From: Entoloma clypeatum
Taxonomy: Eukaryota > Basidiomycota > Agaricomycetes > Agaricales > Entolomataceae
Length of the DNA stretch: 64,000 nucleotides
Direction: 5' to 3'
Assembly (NCBI GenBank): GCA_963565915.1
Contig: OY751485.1
Span: 3,410,001 to 3,474,000 of the forward strand
The notes below the pieces were generated by a model. The model worked only from the letters and a program-made list of their open reading frames with translations. It ran no database searches and was not told the origin of the DNA. This document shows positions 11,579 to 25,923 of this stretch, in pieces. The translations under genes and the position numbers were made by a program. How positions within the stretch are numbered: the stretch's first letter is position 1; each line of letters opens with the position of its first letter.

Positions 11579-12919
11579 CTACTGTTCGGACTGCCTTTTT
11601 TTTGCTTTTCTCTCAGCCCTAAGGCGCCTCCTCTTCTCCTTCGTCTGTGGCTGATCCATCGTCTCGTTCCCCCCGCTCTCCTGCACAAACGATGGGTCAG
11701 GATCTTTGGGTAGTCCCTTCCTCTGCTTTTCTCCCGGATATGGAACATTCTCGCCTATGTTCTCTATCTCTTCTGTTCTCCTTGTCTGTTCCGGCCGCTC
11801 ATTCTTCGATGAGATATTGCCACCATCGTTGCTGTTAGGTTCAGCTTGAAGGAAAGTAGAAGACATCAACGAGGAAAACCACACAACGCCAATTCTATGG
11901 CTTTCAACATCCTTCGTCCGTAATAGAGGAGCTGAGCCAAGGCCACCTCTTGGCAGATCGTTTAAATCAGCCTCCGGGCCGACCTCCGACCGAGGCGTTG
12001 TAATCGTTGAATCGCAAGATTTCGTGGATAGCTTTTCCTTGAAATAATCGGCCATGCTTTTTGAAGACGTCCTGAGTGTTTCGAGTGTATCGCCATCAAC
12101 CAGGGACGTAAGTTTTCCGGCTGGGGTCGAGACTCCTGAAACTGTACTAGAGGATGGGGTTGGGACGATACCGAGAATTTCTGCAATGGAAGCTTCAGAT
12201 TTCGATGACATAGATTTTGAGGCAATAGCACGAGCACGATGACTGTAGAACCATGAGCATCACATGAATGTCATTTCAAATGAGGACTTACGCCCTATGA
12301 CGTGGAATATAGGGTTTGCCGGCCTCAACGGGCGCAGATGCGACTTGGTCGACAAGGTTCACCGCCTCTCTACTGGAAACGTCGGCCTGCGGTGCATCTT
12401 GCCTTTTTCTTTTCTTTCTTGCCTTTCCCTCAGAGGTAACTTCTTGGTCCTTCCCGCGTTTCCTTTTATTCTCTCTTTTCCCCCCTTCCTCGCCTTCTAT
12501 ATCGTTTTGGTCACTTGCATCTATCTTCCCAATGTTGATTTGATCCTCTTCATCCAGGGTAGGACTTTTCATGATAGCAGCATCATTGAGGCGTTTCAGA
12601 ACACTCTCAAAATCCTTGTTTTGTTTCCATGCGATGCTGTTTGGATCCTGATGATGATGCGCCGCACCAATCCCAAGCATATCCAGCTTATGTGCGACCT
12701 TGATATGAGATGTCCGGCCCTCACCATCTACACCGAGGCCTTTCGAAGAATCCCATCCAAACTTGGAGAGATAATTGGAACCAAATTTGGCAGCGTCTGT
12801 AAAAAGCGATGGTCATTGCACTCGCAATCTGAAGCCAGATAGAACAGACCATTTGCCCATGCCAAATTTCTTGGGTCAACAGGTATGCGTTGCTTGACTT
12901 TTCTGCCCGACAGTCCCAT
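11579..12919 (-). CDS. PXR1: PinX1/Pxr1-type G-patch protein
   Basis: Three exons: 12919-12850, 12796-12292 and 12242-11579, giving 412 aa. The start MGLSGRKVKQRIPVDPRNL leads into a G-patch (FGSNYLSKFGWDSSKGLG, then HKLDMLGIGAAHHHQDPN and WKQNKDFESVLKRLN), followed by a lysine-rich linker, MADYFKEKL and a basic C-terminus (KRRRLRAERKAKKRQ). This is the PinX1/Pxr1 family: a nucleolar G-patch cofactor of the Prp43 helicase in rRNA and snoRNA processing, and a telomerase inhibitor in some species. It is longer than yeast Pxr1 because of the Ser/Thr-rich middle. A CACGTG box lies 57 bp before the start. Confidence 0.88.
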
Positions 12920-13648
12920 CTCTCAGCGACTGTGGAATCTACTGTACCATTTCAATCAATTCGTCAGGCTTGTGACACGTGACACGAAATTTTGATAACG
13001 TAAATTTCCGTGACGTGCATTTTTGGCAATCCTGCTTGCTGTGATCAGGTTACAGCTAAATGCGAAATGATACGCGGTTGGGAAAAAAACAGGACATAGG
13101 GCGGGATTGGTTTTGGGACTCCGAAGGGTTACTTCCTTACGTTGCCGTCACCATTGCTGACAGCGCAATCCATCATTACCAATTTGGGCCATCGGGGACT
13201 TGAATTCTGGCCCCGCCCTAGATATTGTTTTGTTTTCAACCGCCTATAATTTCGCATTTAGCTGTAAGGGTATGCGATGATGATATTACATATATGTAAT
13301 CGAAAACAATTTTGATTCTCCTACATTTGTGTCAATTATGAACGAATTATAACGAAATCGTTTGAATCAAACAGTGATCTATTGGAAACGAAAATTAGAG
13401 ATTATCCATTTAGATATGTAGATTGAATCTACAGAAATCTAGAAATGGATTCTCATCTAGTATTCAGCATGACTTCTATTTGGGTGGATTGCTAGAGATT
13501 ACTTATGTCGAACGAAATCTCCAGAAATCTGCGGGAATGAGAAAAGGTCGAGAGCGCTGCACACGTGACCGGTTATATCTGTGTTAAATAGGATGAAAAT
13601 AATACAATTTGCACTAAATCCTGATAGAAAGAGAGTGAAAAGAGGCCA
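12920..13648. other. Intergenic spacer with CACGTG boxes
   Basis: A 729-bp AT-rich spacer between the PinX1-type start and the NoxR stop. CACGTG occurs at 12976-12981 (inside GTGACACGTGACAC) and near 13562 (CACACGTGACCGG). The rest, about 13240-13620, is rich in ATTTAGA/GAAATCT-type words with no open frame, RNA gene or recognisable repeat. Confidence 0.5.
12976..12981. promoter_or_regulatory. CACGTG E-box upstream of PinX1-type gene
   Basis: CACGTG within GTGACACGTGACAC, 57 bp upstream of the start codon of the G-patch gene. It is the same hexamer as in three other promoters here. Confidence 0.4.
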
Positions 13649-15729
13649 CTATCGGTCGGCACACCATATTTCCAACTTCCCTTCGGATTTTCCTTTGGCT
13701 GTCGACCGGGCAGTCTCAACAGCGAGCTCGTAATCGGACTCATCCCTCATTGTAACTTTGACTCCATCCTCGTCGGCAAATTTCAAGCCAAGACCATTCA
13801 GATTCTTGTTGAACTTGGCAGCTAGCTTTCCCACGAAGTCTTCAAAGGTGGTATCAGGGTGGAGGGTCATGCCGCGGACATCGTCTTGGTAATGGATCTA
13901 TTTGTGCGGATGGCTCAGTACTTCAAACGCTTTACCATAAGGTTGGAAACTCGCCTTAATCCGTATTATCTCAAACGAAGCATCCTCGTAGTCTCCACTG
14001 GCATAGCCCTCTTCCTCTTCTTGGTAGCTGCTCTGAATCCGATTTGGGGTACCTCGTCTCGTTGGTTTTCTCCTTACGCCCACAAAAGAACTGGGGGCGT
14101 AATTACTTGCTGGAGCACTTCGTGAGCCTGAACGAGAAATGGGAGAAGTGGTATAGTTTGCGTTTACGTTCGTGCGAGCCCAAGCCGCAACGCGGTCAGG
14201 AGGGGCAGCGGGCCCTCCACCACTGCGGATAGGTGGATGCGGTGGCTGATCCGAGTAGGAATCAAGATAGTCATCATAGATCTCTGTCATACGATTCATA
14301 GGCTCTGCAAGTCTCTGTTAGGATTCCGCCACGATAGAACAGAGAGAGCAAAAACCTTTGAAAGGCGGCGCAGGCGGTAAAGGCTGCATTGGCGGCGCAG
14401 AGGAGGATGGACTGGTACCAGGCCGTCTGACACTTAATCCTCGGACAGGTCCACCGGGGCCAGACGTTTTATTGACCGTCGTGTTGCTTCTGAATACAGC
14501 GACAGGGGAATCCGAGGGTGATATCGGTGATAGTCTCTGCCCCCAATTCACTTCACGTGAATTAGCAGGGACGTTCAATGTTGTCTTGGAGCGTTCTAAT
14601 GCAGAAGTTCGCGCAAGGGCCTCTAGCCCTTTGGAAGGGATTGGTCAGGCTAACCGGCAACATAATTCACGTTGGACGTACTTGGGTTAGCGGAGGCAGG
14701 AGGCGCTGTCGCACTCCTGCTGAGGTTTGTAGGGACATTGGTATCGATGGTTGGGCGGTCAATGTACACTCCAGTGGGAGATATGCCTTGTTTCAAACGT
14801 GTCACACCTGTAAATTCAGTGAAAGCATCACCCGGGTCACTTGCAGCCACTAGTCTCTAGATAAGGAAGTCAGAGGTCGATAAGGGACTGGGTTTAGATT
14901 GTATTGAAACCCACAGCCTTGCCCATGTAATCTTTCGTCACAGCATTCTTCAATTTCTTATCGGATGGACGATAGAGGACTCCGACGGGCTGGAAAGTCA
15001 TTGACAGGACTTTCATGTGGCAAAAAGCGAGCTCACAATACTGAAGACTGTGTAACCCTCCCCTCGATCTTGGATTGCATCGTCAATGACATTATGCTCG
15101 TCAGTCGCCTTATCCCGCCTCGCATCTTCCATATCTGCCAGGCCGTCCTGAATACGACCAAGATAAACCTGAGAAAGCCCTTTATTGAACAGGACTTCGG
15201 CAGAGTATAGTCTGAACTTCAGGCCAAGCTGTTCATAATTTCTGTGTCACAGTATCAATGGCAAGGTTTGTCGAAGAAATGGCCGTCAAAGGAACGCACA
15301 TGTCTTGGTTACCTCTCAGGTATAAATAAGCCTCCTCAAAATCCTTCAATGCCATCTCGTATCGTGTTAAGAGGAAGTTTGATACACCACATTGGAAATA
15401 GCTGGTGAATTGTTGAGATGCACATCTTGATAAGCAAGGATATAATATGAAGCTCACGCCACAGCTAGATACTGATCCAAATTGGTAGCTTCTATGAAAC
15501 GTTCGACAGCAGCTTCATGTTCTCCAAGAGTTGCGTAGATGAGACCCATGTTTGTGAGGATTTTAGAAGAGTCAGCGATGCGCTGAGCCATATCCAAATC
15601 AGCACTTAGGAGCGATGAACAGATGACGGCGGTACTCACTGAGAAAAGATCAAGGGATTTTTCGAAATCCTCCTCATCGTATGCTTTGAGAGCAGCAGCC
15701 CAGGTTTCGAGTTCAGCTTTGAGGGACAT
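13649..15729 (-). CDS. noxR: NADPH oxidase regulator NoxR (p67phox-like)
   Basis: Nine exons: 15729-15640, 15582-15458, 15401-15300, 15241-15037, 14989-14915, 14856-14655, 14595-14356, 14304-13955 and 13897-13649, giving 545 aa. N-terminal TPRs (LETWAAALKAYDEEDFEKSL, TNMGLIYATLGEHEAAVERF, VAYFQCGVSNFLL, ALKDFEEAYLYLRGN) match p67phox, and a C-terminal PB1 domain (IHYQDDVRGMTLHPD, LKFADEDGVKVTMRDESDYELA) follows a Pro/Ser-rich linker. There is no SH3 domain, as in fungal NoxR. NoxR binds Rac and activates NoxA/NoxB for localised superoxide production in development. The last intron (13954-13898) is GC-AG, with donor GCGAGT; no GT donor keeps the PB1 frame. Confidence 0.92.
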
Positions 15730-16060
15730 GTGTGGTCCTGCCAAATGGCCTTTCGAGACCGAAAGAGTGAAGAAAGTCGAATTAGAAGAATCGAAGGATA
15801 AAAACAAGGAGACACAGTCTCTGGAAAAGAACGGAATCACACTTGAAGATGGATTGAGAGTGGGATATATAGGTAACCGTCGAGACGGCTTGGCGCGTCG
15901 TGGTCGTCAGGATCAGGAATGATACGAGGGACGACGCAACTACCAGAAGCGGGATCAATTCCGCTTCGTACCTTGTCTTTCGTTATGGGTTTGTTATTAT
16001 CGAACACATGCATCGACTAAATACATGCGAAATGATAGATTACATGGTCAGAACAATAAT
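15730..16060. other. Intergenic spacer
   Basis: 331 bp between the NoxR start and the flippase stop, both genes on the minus strand. It contains the NoxR upstream region and flippase 3' sequence. I see no further gene. Confidence 0.5.
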
Positions 16061-19000
16061 CTAGTAACCACTGGGCCTCGAATGGGATTTCGATGTGTCG
16101 TACGCCCGGATTAGTTTGGCCTGATCCTGCTTCCCTGCATTCTCTGTCTGACTGAACGCAAACCCACGATTCCGCCTCATTCGTTGAGTCGCCCGCACTT
16201 TTTTTATAGCTTTTTGGAATCTTGGGAAACCGAAGTAGTCAACAACTGAAACATCAACAAACTGGAACTTACTGTTCTTGTCGTGGCCGGTAATCGGGGA
16301 TATTATATTTTTGTAGCTCTTGGGCAATATGGTACGAGAGAGGTTGGTATGTCCTGCGGTGGCTGCGGAATATTTTAGAGGAATGTTCGGGCGAGATAAC
16401 GGACAAGACACACTATTTCCAGGCATAGTCCCGCGACAGACAGAACACAGGAACGAGAAGGAGTACCAAGTAAAATACTCCGTTGGTCCAAAGGCGTGGA
16501 ACGAGTCCAGAATATTCCGTCGAGAAGCCAATAGCGGGGGCGATGACACCATATAAAGGTAGGAAAAGCATCGTGAAAACGAATGAACCCGGAATGGCTG
16601 GAATCAAATTCATCAGAGGCTGTGGAGTGAGGGACATGAATCAGTATACCAGCAACGGTGTATTTAGTCCACAAGCTTGGACCGATTGAGTATGACCTTC
16701 CTCATGAGAATGGAGTGAAAGCTTACTCGGATACCAGAGCCGCTTTTCCCAGCACAGTCAGAAGTACGGCCAAGTACAAAGTCGTTCCCCAGAACCAATG
16801 ACCAGAATCCAATCCCGAAGATTGCTTGAGGTCGCCCCAGAATAAGATGACAGAAAAGCCATACAATACCTTCAACTATATCAGTGACAGCCCCGATGTG
16901 AAAGTTGCTAATCACGTACGATACTGTGGTATAGTGCATTGCCGATCCATAGCCAGAACGACGTCTTCGTGAAGAACGTATTCTTCTGGCCTAGCATATA
17001 GAGTTGGGGGTATCGATCCAATATTCGAGCAGACACAAATTGATCGAAAATGCCGATGACAAGGGGAGGTAGAACCGTAAAGACCACGTTATAGAGTGAA
17101 AGAGTCCAGGACTCGTACGCAATCTGGCCTGAAAAATTGTTGAAGAATGAATACTTGAAACAAAAGCCAAGATGTCAACATGGCAAAGAAGATGCGACTA
17201 GATGCTAGACGCACCCAGAATTGCGTCATGTACAAAACGATGTTTTTGTAGAATGAATCTATTGAGAAAGAGTCGTTAATCGAGGTGATAAGTGAACAAC
17301 TCATCCTTACAAAGAATGAGTGTTGCTAGGCGCCGATAACTCCAAGCTCCATGAACCAGGAGAAGCTTTTTCAAATATCGGAATTGCGAAATAGCAACAT
17401 CAGCTGAGCGAGCGGCTTGTAGACCCTAGACTCCCCCCTGAGATTTAATAATGCAGTTGTGGTGTGCCATACCTCCACCCCAGAAATTCCAACGCCGACA
17501 TGAGCTGCTTGAATCATAGAAACATCGTTCGCACCATCTCCAATGGCGAGCAAGATAGCCTTCTGATTTTTTTTCACAAGTTTCACTACAAGGGCCTTTT
17601 GCAATGGGGAGACACGACCTGGAACCAAAATTGATACCTTGATAGGACCTGACCAGAATACACGCACAGCATATAACGGCTTTACACATAATGGCGAGTT
17701 CGAGGAAGATTTTTGAGAGACTTTTATCCAAAGCAAATCCAAGGCTCTTCCCATCTAAAACGACGCTTTTAGCAATAAAATCATTCATGTAGATGAAAAA
17801 CCAGCTACCAATGATCAGAGCTAGATCTTCTAATTCGCCTGAGCTCCTCTGGTTTTTGATTGCGTTCAAACGTCTGCTTAAGAATTCCTCTGTGTCACGG
17901 GCAGTGTCTTCGTTAACGATGACCTAGGGAACGGCGGTTGTGAAGCAAGAAAACTTAGTGAACATCAGAAAATCGACGAACCAAGTTCATTGACTCAGAA
18001 ATAAGCCGACACGACATCCCGATGTTGATGGCTGTCTCTTGGCGATCTCCAGTCAAAACCCAAACCTAAAGAAAAGAAGAAATTGTCATTCTAAAAAGAT
18101 GGAAAGGAATCCTACCTTAATACCTGCCATTTGCAGTGTGTGAATCGTATCTGGCACACCGTCCTGTAGCTTGTCTTCGATGGCTGTGGCTCCCAGCAAA
18201 AACAAGTCTTTCTCGATCAACTCAGCTGCTTGATCTAATGCCTCTCCTCGACCGTTTATTGTTGATGCGGCCTGATTGTAAATAGCCGACCATTGATGAT
18301 ATTCTTCTTCGGAAATATCTCGTGATGCCAGGCATAACGTACGAAGGCCATCCATTGCATAGTTCTTGCAAAAATGAGTTTGCATAGTCACAGCAAGGTC
18401 GAGCACAAACCTCGAGGTGAGCCAGAGTCTTATCTGTGAACGGCTGGTTCTTACTCAGCCGTTCTAAGATGACGGTATCTGCGCCTTTGGTATAAATCTT
18501 GATTTTCCCGTTGGGCATCCGAACGACTGTCGACATTCTTTTGCGCGTAGAATTGAACTCGCAAACATTTAGAATTTCGAATTCCTGGGACTGTCCTTGG
18601 ATGTTCACGAACACGGACTTGGGCTTGCGAGTCTAGAGCAACTCCTTACATTTAGAACAAAATATCACGGCAAACAGGTTACAGAACCTACATGAAACTG
18701 ATACCCCAAAAGCTCAGCGCCAGCCACTAAAGCTGCTTCATCCGGACTGCTTGCCTGGAAAACGGTCTTTCCGTCTCGTTGTTCCGGAATGACCGTATGA
18801 CAAACGGCCAGTAGTGTTAAAAATTCGTGTAGTACCTCCTGTTCCTGATTTGCAACCTCGCCACCGAAACCAGAGGAAATGGGTTCGAAGGGGTTGGATT
18901 CATGGTTAATTAGTGCCTTCATCTCGGAGAATGTTTTCCAACCTTCACCGCCATCCTCCCCATCCCGCTTCGTTTCGTCCACTAGATCTGCGTATGCCAC

Positions 19001-20940
19001 TCCTGCAATGCTACAGCAACGAAACTCCATCTCGTTACATGTGAGCGTGCCAGTCTTGTCACTGAAGACGTATTCGATCTGTCCCAGCTCTTCGACAAGC
19101 GATGATGTCCGGCAAAGCGCCGGTGTATCCGTTCGGGGGTAATACATGTCGAGGTCTGAGTTGATCAGCTGAGCTTGCTGAAACTTGACAACCTCCATGG
19201 TGACGATGAGGGATATAGGTATCAGATTGTTATATAGAATAATGAACGTCAAGATGTCTAAAGCCCAAAATCAGTGAAAATCAGTGGTCTCGTTCGAGGA
19301 GGATACAAACCTTCAATAAAACCTTTGGCTACAACCCAGCGTTCAATTCGAGGTACAAAATTGGTTTCCACGTAAGAACTTACCTCTTCCAGTCAACGAC
19401 GTAGCTTCCAACAGGTACCACTGTCGCGAAGAAAAAAACCAGGAGCGAATGCTGCTTCCGATTGTAGATCCAACAGAGAGGGCAAGTAGCAAAATGAACA
19501 GAAATACTATCTGTACGTTGACTTGACGTTCGACGGCAGTCCTCTTGATAGGGGCAGCACTATTAAAGATAACATGCCTATGCACCGAGAGTGTACTGCG
19601 CAGACTCACGTTGCATTACGCATTAATTTTGTCTCGTGTCCAGTAAAGATAGTAAGGCCATAAGCCCAAGGAGTGTTACGAATTTGTGCACCACGCAAAA
19701 GCATCTGATCTGGGCCAAGTGGTACTTGTTTAGGCATGCCTTCACTAGTGATTAAGCTCAGGGTTCCTTCATAGGTGTAAAGTGAGTTGTTGGGCTGTTC
19801 TGAGCGAAGCGAGCCATGTAAGGTGTTGACGAGAGAAGGTGCAATAAGTTGAGACGTATGGGTCGATGCTTGTTTGATTTTGAGATTCGTTTCGCTAATA
19901 CAGAAAATCAACGCGGCAACATTGACCAAGTGATGAAACATCGCACCCATCTAGATTAGATGTTTCGATATAACACAGACCCTCGGGCTCACTTGAACTT
20001 ATGAGGATCATATCTGCCGGGATAAAATCATCGCTCTCCAGGCGGACGACATCTCCAACTATGATATCCTTCCACTTCTTTTCGACAAAGGTCGACTGAC
20101 CGGCAAGAACCTTGACTTTGCGCGCATTCAACTCCGAGTCTGACTGATGTCGTTTCTGTAAATTCATGAGTGAAATGATGGGCACTGGCATGAACGTCCA
20201 CTCACGACGTCCTCCTGCACTTCCTTGAAGGCCGAGGCCAATAGTACTACCGCGAGTGGAGCAATCGTAGTGTATCTATTCGTAGGGGACACGCCAGGTA
20301 TTTGTTGAATGCATGCGGTGAAGAGAAAGAACAAGTTGGCGTATTTCGAGAATTGCTCTGTGAAACAGGATCGGTCCAGAGCAGCAGAACCAACGGGAGG
20401 CAAACCCATACCTGCAAAAAATTTGGGAACGAAAGTGGCCAGATTATATTTGCTCGTTGAAACGAAATTAGAGCAAAAGTCTGCGTTGGCTGCGCTGTTG
20501 TTTAGTGCAATAACCCTCTCTTGGACGACAACTTCATGCTTCTGCCATGGCCATTTCCATTTGCGAGAACGTTTTTTGGTCGTTGGTGGTTTGATGGTGC
20601 CTATATGAGATACAGAACCGCCTGCGGGTTGGAAGTCGTCGTCGTCAAAGTCCCAGCCTTGTGGAACACCGTCTCCTAGCCTAGAAGAACCTGCACCAGC
20701 AGGTGGAGCGGCAGATCTTGTGAGAGGTAGACCGCTCTCCTGGGATCGCATGGGTTCTGGTTGACCAAATGCAGAATCCGGGATGTTCTCGTCGTCATCG
20801 TCGAAAAAGGGATCCATGGGCTGCGGAGCGAGCGAGGAGCTGGCTGAGGGTGGGTATGCATTGTAAGCGTCGCTGGCAGGTTGATACTGTGTGGCCGCCG
20901 GGTTTGCCTGGGATACCAGTCGTCGGAAATCGTCAGTCAT
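16061..20940 (-). CDS. P4-type ATPase, aminophospholipid flippase (Drs2-like)
   Basis: A gene with many short introns. From the N-terminus: an acidic Pro/Ser-rich leader ([11 protein letters not shown], with [10 protein letters not shown]), [36 protein letters not shown] and [16 protein letters not shown]. The P4 motif [10 protein letters not shown] is assembled across an intron, followed by phosphorylation motif [13 protein letters not shown], nucleotide-domain [15 protein letters not shown], the hinge [19 protein letters not shown] and a C-terminus [14 protein letters not shown]...LIRAYDTS. These identify a Golgi/endosomal Drs2-class flippase that moves phosphatidylserine and phosphatidylethanolamine to the cytosolic leaflet with a Cdc50 partner. 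Another ATG lies 18 nt upstream. All catalytic motifs are intact. It diverges from the MAP kinase across 276 bp. Confidence 0.92.
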
Positions 20941-21216
20941 GGTCGTCGGCAACGTCAAGTCTGATCCCCTTTCGATACCCGCCTTTATGTACTAGCGCTG
21001 TTGAAATCAAACAATGGAGCCCTCATAGACATCCAGCTTATATCTACTTACATAGGTTGTTGGCACAATAATACAGCAAGTCCCCCAGCACAGACAAGTG
21101 TCCACTGACTGTCACAGGTGACCACTGACCAGTTGCCTCGCCGGAGCGGTTGCGGATCCACGCGTTGTTTGTTATAATTTGACCATCGCCACCATCTCAC
21201 TGATCGCATCCACATC

Positions 21217-23057
<1,841 letters not shown>

Positions 23058-23204
23058 TTTTGGGATCTTCGGCGGACCGGCGATACAATTATAATGGATA
23101 CTGAGATTAGAGTTCTTTCATAGGCCTGAATGTTGTAAGAATGATCTGTCTGCACTCGAATGGAATGAAACGATGCGAATGGGGTAATGTTACAGAATAA
23201 TATC

Positions 23205-25759
23205 TTATTCCTCTTTTTTTGCCCTGATTGAACCTTTGACAGCTTCGACAAATGCGCGAACTTGTTGCAAATCTTTGGCGGCGCCATCTTGTGTCTCAAC
23301 GCCTCCACTCACGTCAACGGCCCATGGTCGAACATGAGCAATCGCCTCGGCCACATTAATTGGTGTCAACCCACCAGCCAAAATGATTGGTAGAGGGAAT
23401 TTCTTCTTCACGGTTGGTGCAAGGTCAATCCCATCAGATTCCACTATAGACTCTGGATGAGTAGCGGTAGCAAGAGGGTTTCCCATATCCACAAGTTCAC
23501 CGGTCTCCACGATCTTCTTGGCAAAATTCCAATCCACAACTTTCCCTGATCCTCCGCTGAGATTGCTTCCATCATCCCGCAGGCTGTCCAATAACACAAA
23601 CTCATGTGCACCACCTCTGGTGATGCCAGCTGCACCATTTCCATTCGCGATGTGGTAGACACGGATGACGGGTACGGGAATTTGCTGTGCCCATTCAATG
23701 GGCTCCGAACCATGTAATTGAACAATGTCAAGTTGTGCGTGTGATACCAAATGCTGAATGAACGCAAGTGGCTGATCCTGGAACACTCCAACCAGAAGAG
23801 GTTTTACGGTAGACATAGAGAGACGAGATGCGTGTGCGGTAAGCCACAATGTGCTCTCAACGTCTGAGGGTGGCAAAGCAGCTGTAGAGTAACGGAGATT
23901 CCGTATGGCTGCTGAAATGTCCTTGGCTGTTTCAAGGTCAATGAATCTCCTGGAGTTCTCCACGAATATCAAGCCAAGCATGTCAGCGCCGGCTTCTGCG
24001 ACTGCTACTGCTTCGTCCTTCGACCGGATACCACAGATCTTGACCATCGGCGGAACCTTCTGCCACTCCGCCATGGCGGAGGAAGGCTTGGGGAACGATA
24101 GTAGGCTATGAATAAACGCTACTGGATTCTCTGCTCGCATGAGACTCTCTCCAACGAGAATGGCGTTGACTCCATCAGAAGTATATCGTTGAACGTCGCC
24201 GGGGGTTGATATACCGCTAAGGGCGCAAAATATGATGTCTCTGCCTTTGACCATATCGCTCATACGGCTAGTTGTCCCCATGTCAACTTCGAAATCATGA
24301 AGGTTTCGATTGTTGACGCCGATGATTTTGGCGGAAATCGACAGTGCGACTTCCATCTCCTTTGCGTTATTGACCTCCACCAATGGCTCCATTCCCAGTT
24401 CTTGGCTGTAGTCATACAAATCCTTTAACATGGGCTCGGAGAGCATGCTTACTATGAGCAAGATGCTATCAGCCCCCCAGATCCGTGATTCCAAGACTTG
24501 ATAACGACTGAGGATGAAGTCCTTGCGTAGGATGGCAGGCCTATTAATTAAATTGGCTATACTTAAACGAGCGAAAAGCATATCCTGCAGAGATCCCCGA
24601 AACCATTTCGGCTCGGTGAGGACGGATATCGCATGAGCCCCAGCAAGTGCATACTTTAAAGCCTGAGAAGCGGGAGAAGTGGAGAGAGAGATAGGCCCTT
24701 TTGAAGGAGAGGCACGTTTAATCTCTGCCAATAGGGACGGTGGATGGGCATGATTTTGTCTAAGGCGAGAAACAAGCGATATGACGGGAGGGGCGATATT
24801 CAGTCTAAAAAGGGTTTCTAGGTCAGGTGTCGTTGTGCCAGGTGTAGATTGAGCCAAAGCGACGTCAGAAAGACGGCCAGCGTAAATTGTCTCGAGTATT
24901 GAGGGGATTTTGTTGATAGCACTCGTGTTTGAGGAGATGTTCTTTGCGAGGGCCTCGATGGGGAAGGGTGGAAGGGAGCTATCAAGAACTCTTGATTGTG
25001 GATTTTCCTCCCAGGTCCCGCCACGTAAAGAGAGGAAGTTCCGAACAAGAATGTCTCCACCCTCACTGAGAACGCTCTCTGGATGATACTGCACGGCCTC
25101 CAGAGTGTATGTGCGGTGACGAATCCCCATGATAACTCCGGAGTCTTCAGAAATTGATGTGATGGAAAGGGTAGGAGGCAGTGTAGTGTGTGCTGCACTC
25201 AAAGAATGATAACGAATGGATTTAATACCCTGGGGGATGTCTTTGAAACACCCGCGGTTGTCATGCCGTATCTCGCTGACTTTGCCGTGCATGATTTCAC
25301 CAGCGTATCTGGGAAAGATTAGTCAAGCATCAGCCTCGAAATTGGCACGCAGTAGCTAAGGAAGCTATCCCAAAACGATATACGAAATTTTTTGGATCTG
25401 CAGATAGAAAGAGGCGCTAAACAATCTCACCCGATTTCTCCACCATGCAGATCGACCATGCATTCGAGTCCCATACAAACACCGAGCACAGGGACCTTGC
25501 CTTGAAAATAGTCGATGGCAGCTCTGGAGATTCCGGAGTCAGTCTTCGGGTGGCCTGGTCCAGGTGAGATGACCAAGGAGTTTATCTTGAGAAGAGGAAG
25601 CATTTCAGGTGTCAGGACATCGTTCCGTATGACCGTGACATTTGCGCCAAGGAGAGAAAATTGCTGATATAGGTTCCACGTAAAAGAGTCGAAATTATCG
25701 ACCATAAGAACATCGAGGGGACCAGAAAGGGCCGGGGGGAGGATCGATTGGTCTGCCAT
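23205..25759 (-). CDS. trp1: Trifunctional tryptophan biosynthesis enzyme (GATase-IGPS-PRAI)
   Basis: Two exons: 25759-25431 and 25308-23205, giving 810 aa. Domain 1 is the glutamine amidotransferase of anthranilate synthase (LMVDNFDSFTWNLYQQ, SPGPGHPKTDSGI, nucleophile Cys in GVCMGLEC, and VQYHPESVLSEGG). Domain 2 is indole-3-glycerol-phosphate synthase (LLAEIKRASPSKGPI, ILRKDFILSRYQV, IGVNNRNLHDFEVD, LVGESLMR). Domain 3 is phosphoribosylanthranilate isomerase (VKICGIRSKDEAVA, MLGLIFVENSRRFI, LAGGLTPINVAEAI, VDVSGGVETQ). This is the standard fungal fusion for three tryptophan steps, working with the separate TrpE subunit. The single intron of 122 nt is longer than the local norm. Met at 25759 starts the conserved region; upstream in-frame Mets lie in the promoter shared with TMEM184. 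Confidence 0.95.
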
Positions 25760-25923
25760 CTGGTAGTGTTCAGAGTCAAGCTCTTTGTTTGGATCACTCG
25801 TCGCTGCCAAATAGACACCGCTGCCATGATGATGGTCTTCAATCAAATCAACTTTAGCCATGTCAACCTCCATCCACATCTGCCCCAAGCCAGCAGTGAA
25901 GAACACCCCCCCTTTATTCCAGA

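Noticed and set aside
25431..25759. Loss of the amidotransferase nucleophile in the tryptophan enzyme
   Set aside because: The motif reads GVCMGLEC rather than a GVCLGHQ type, but the catalytic Cys is present and the variation looks normal for basidiomycetes.
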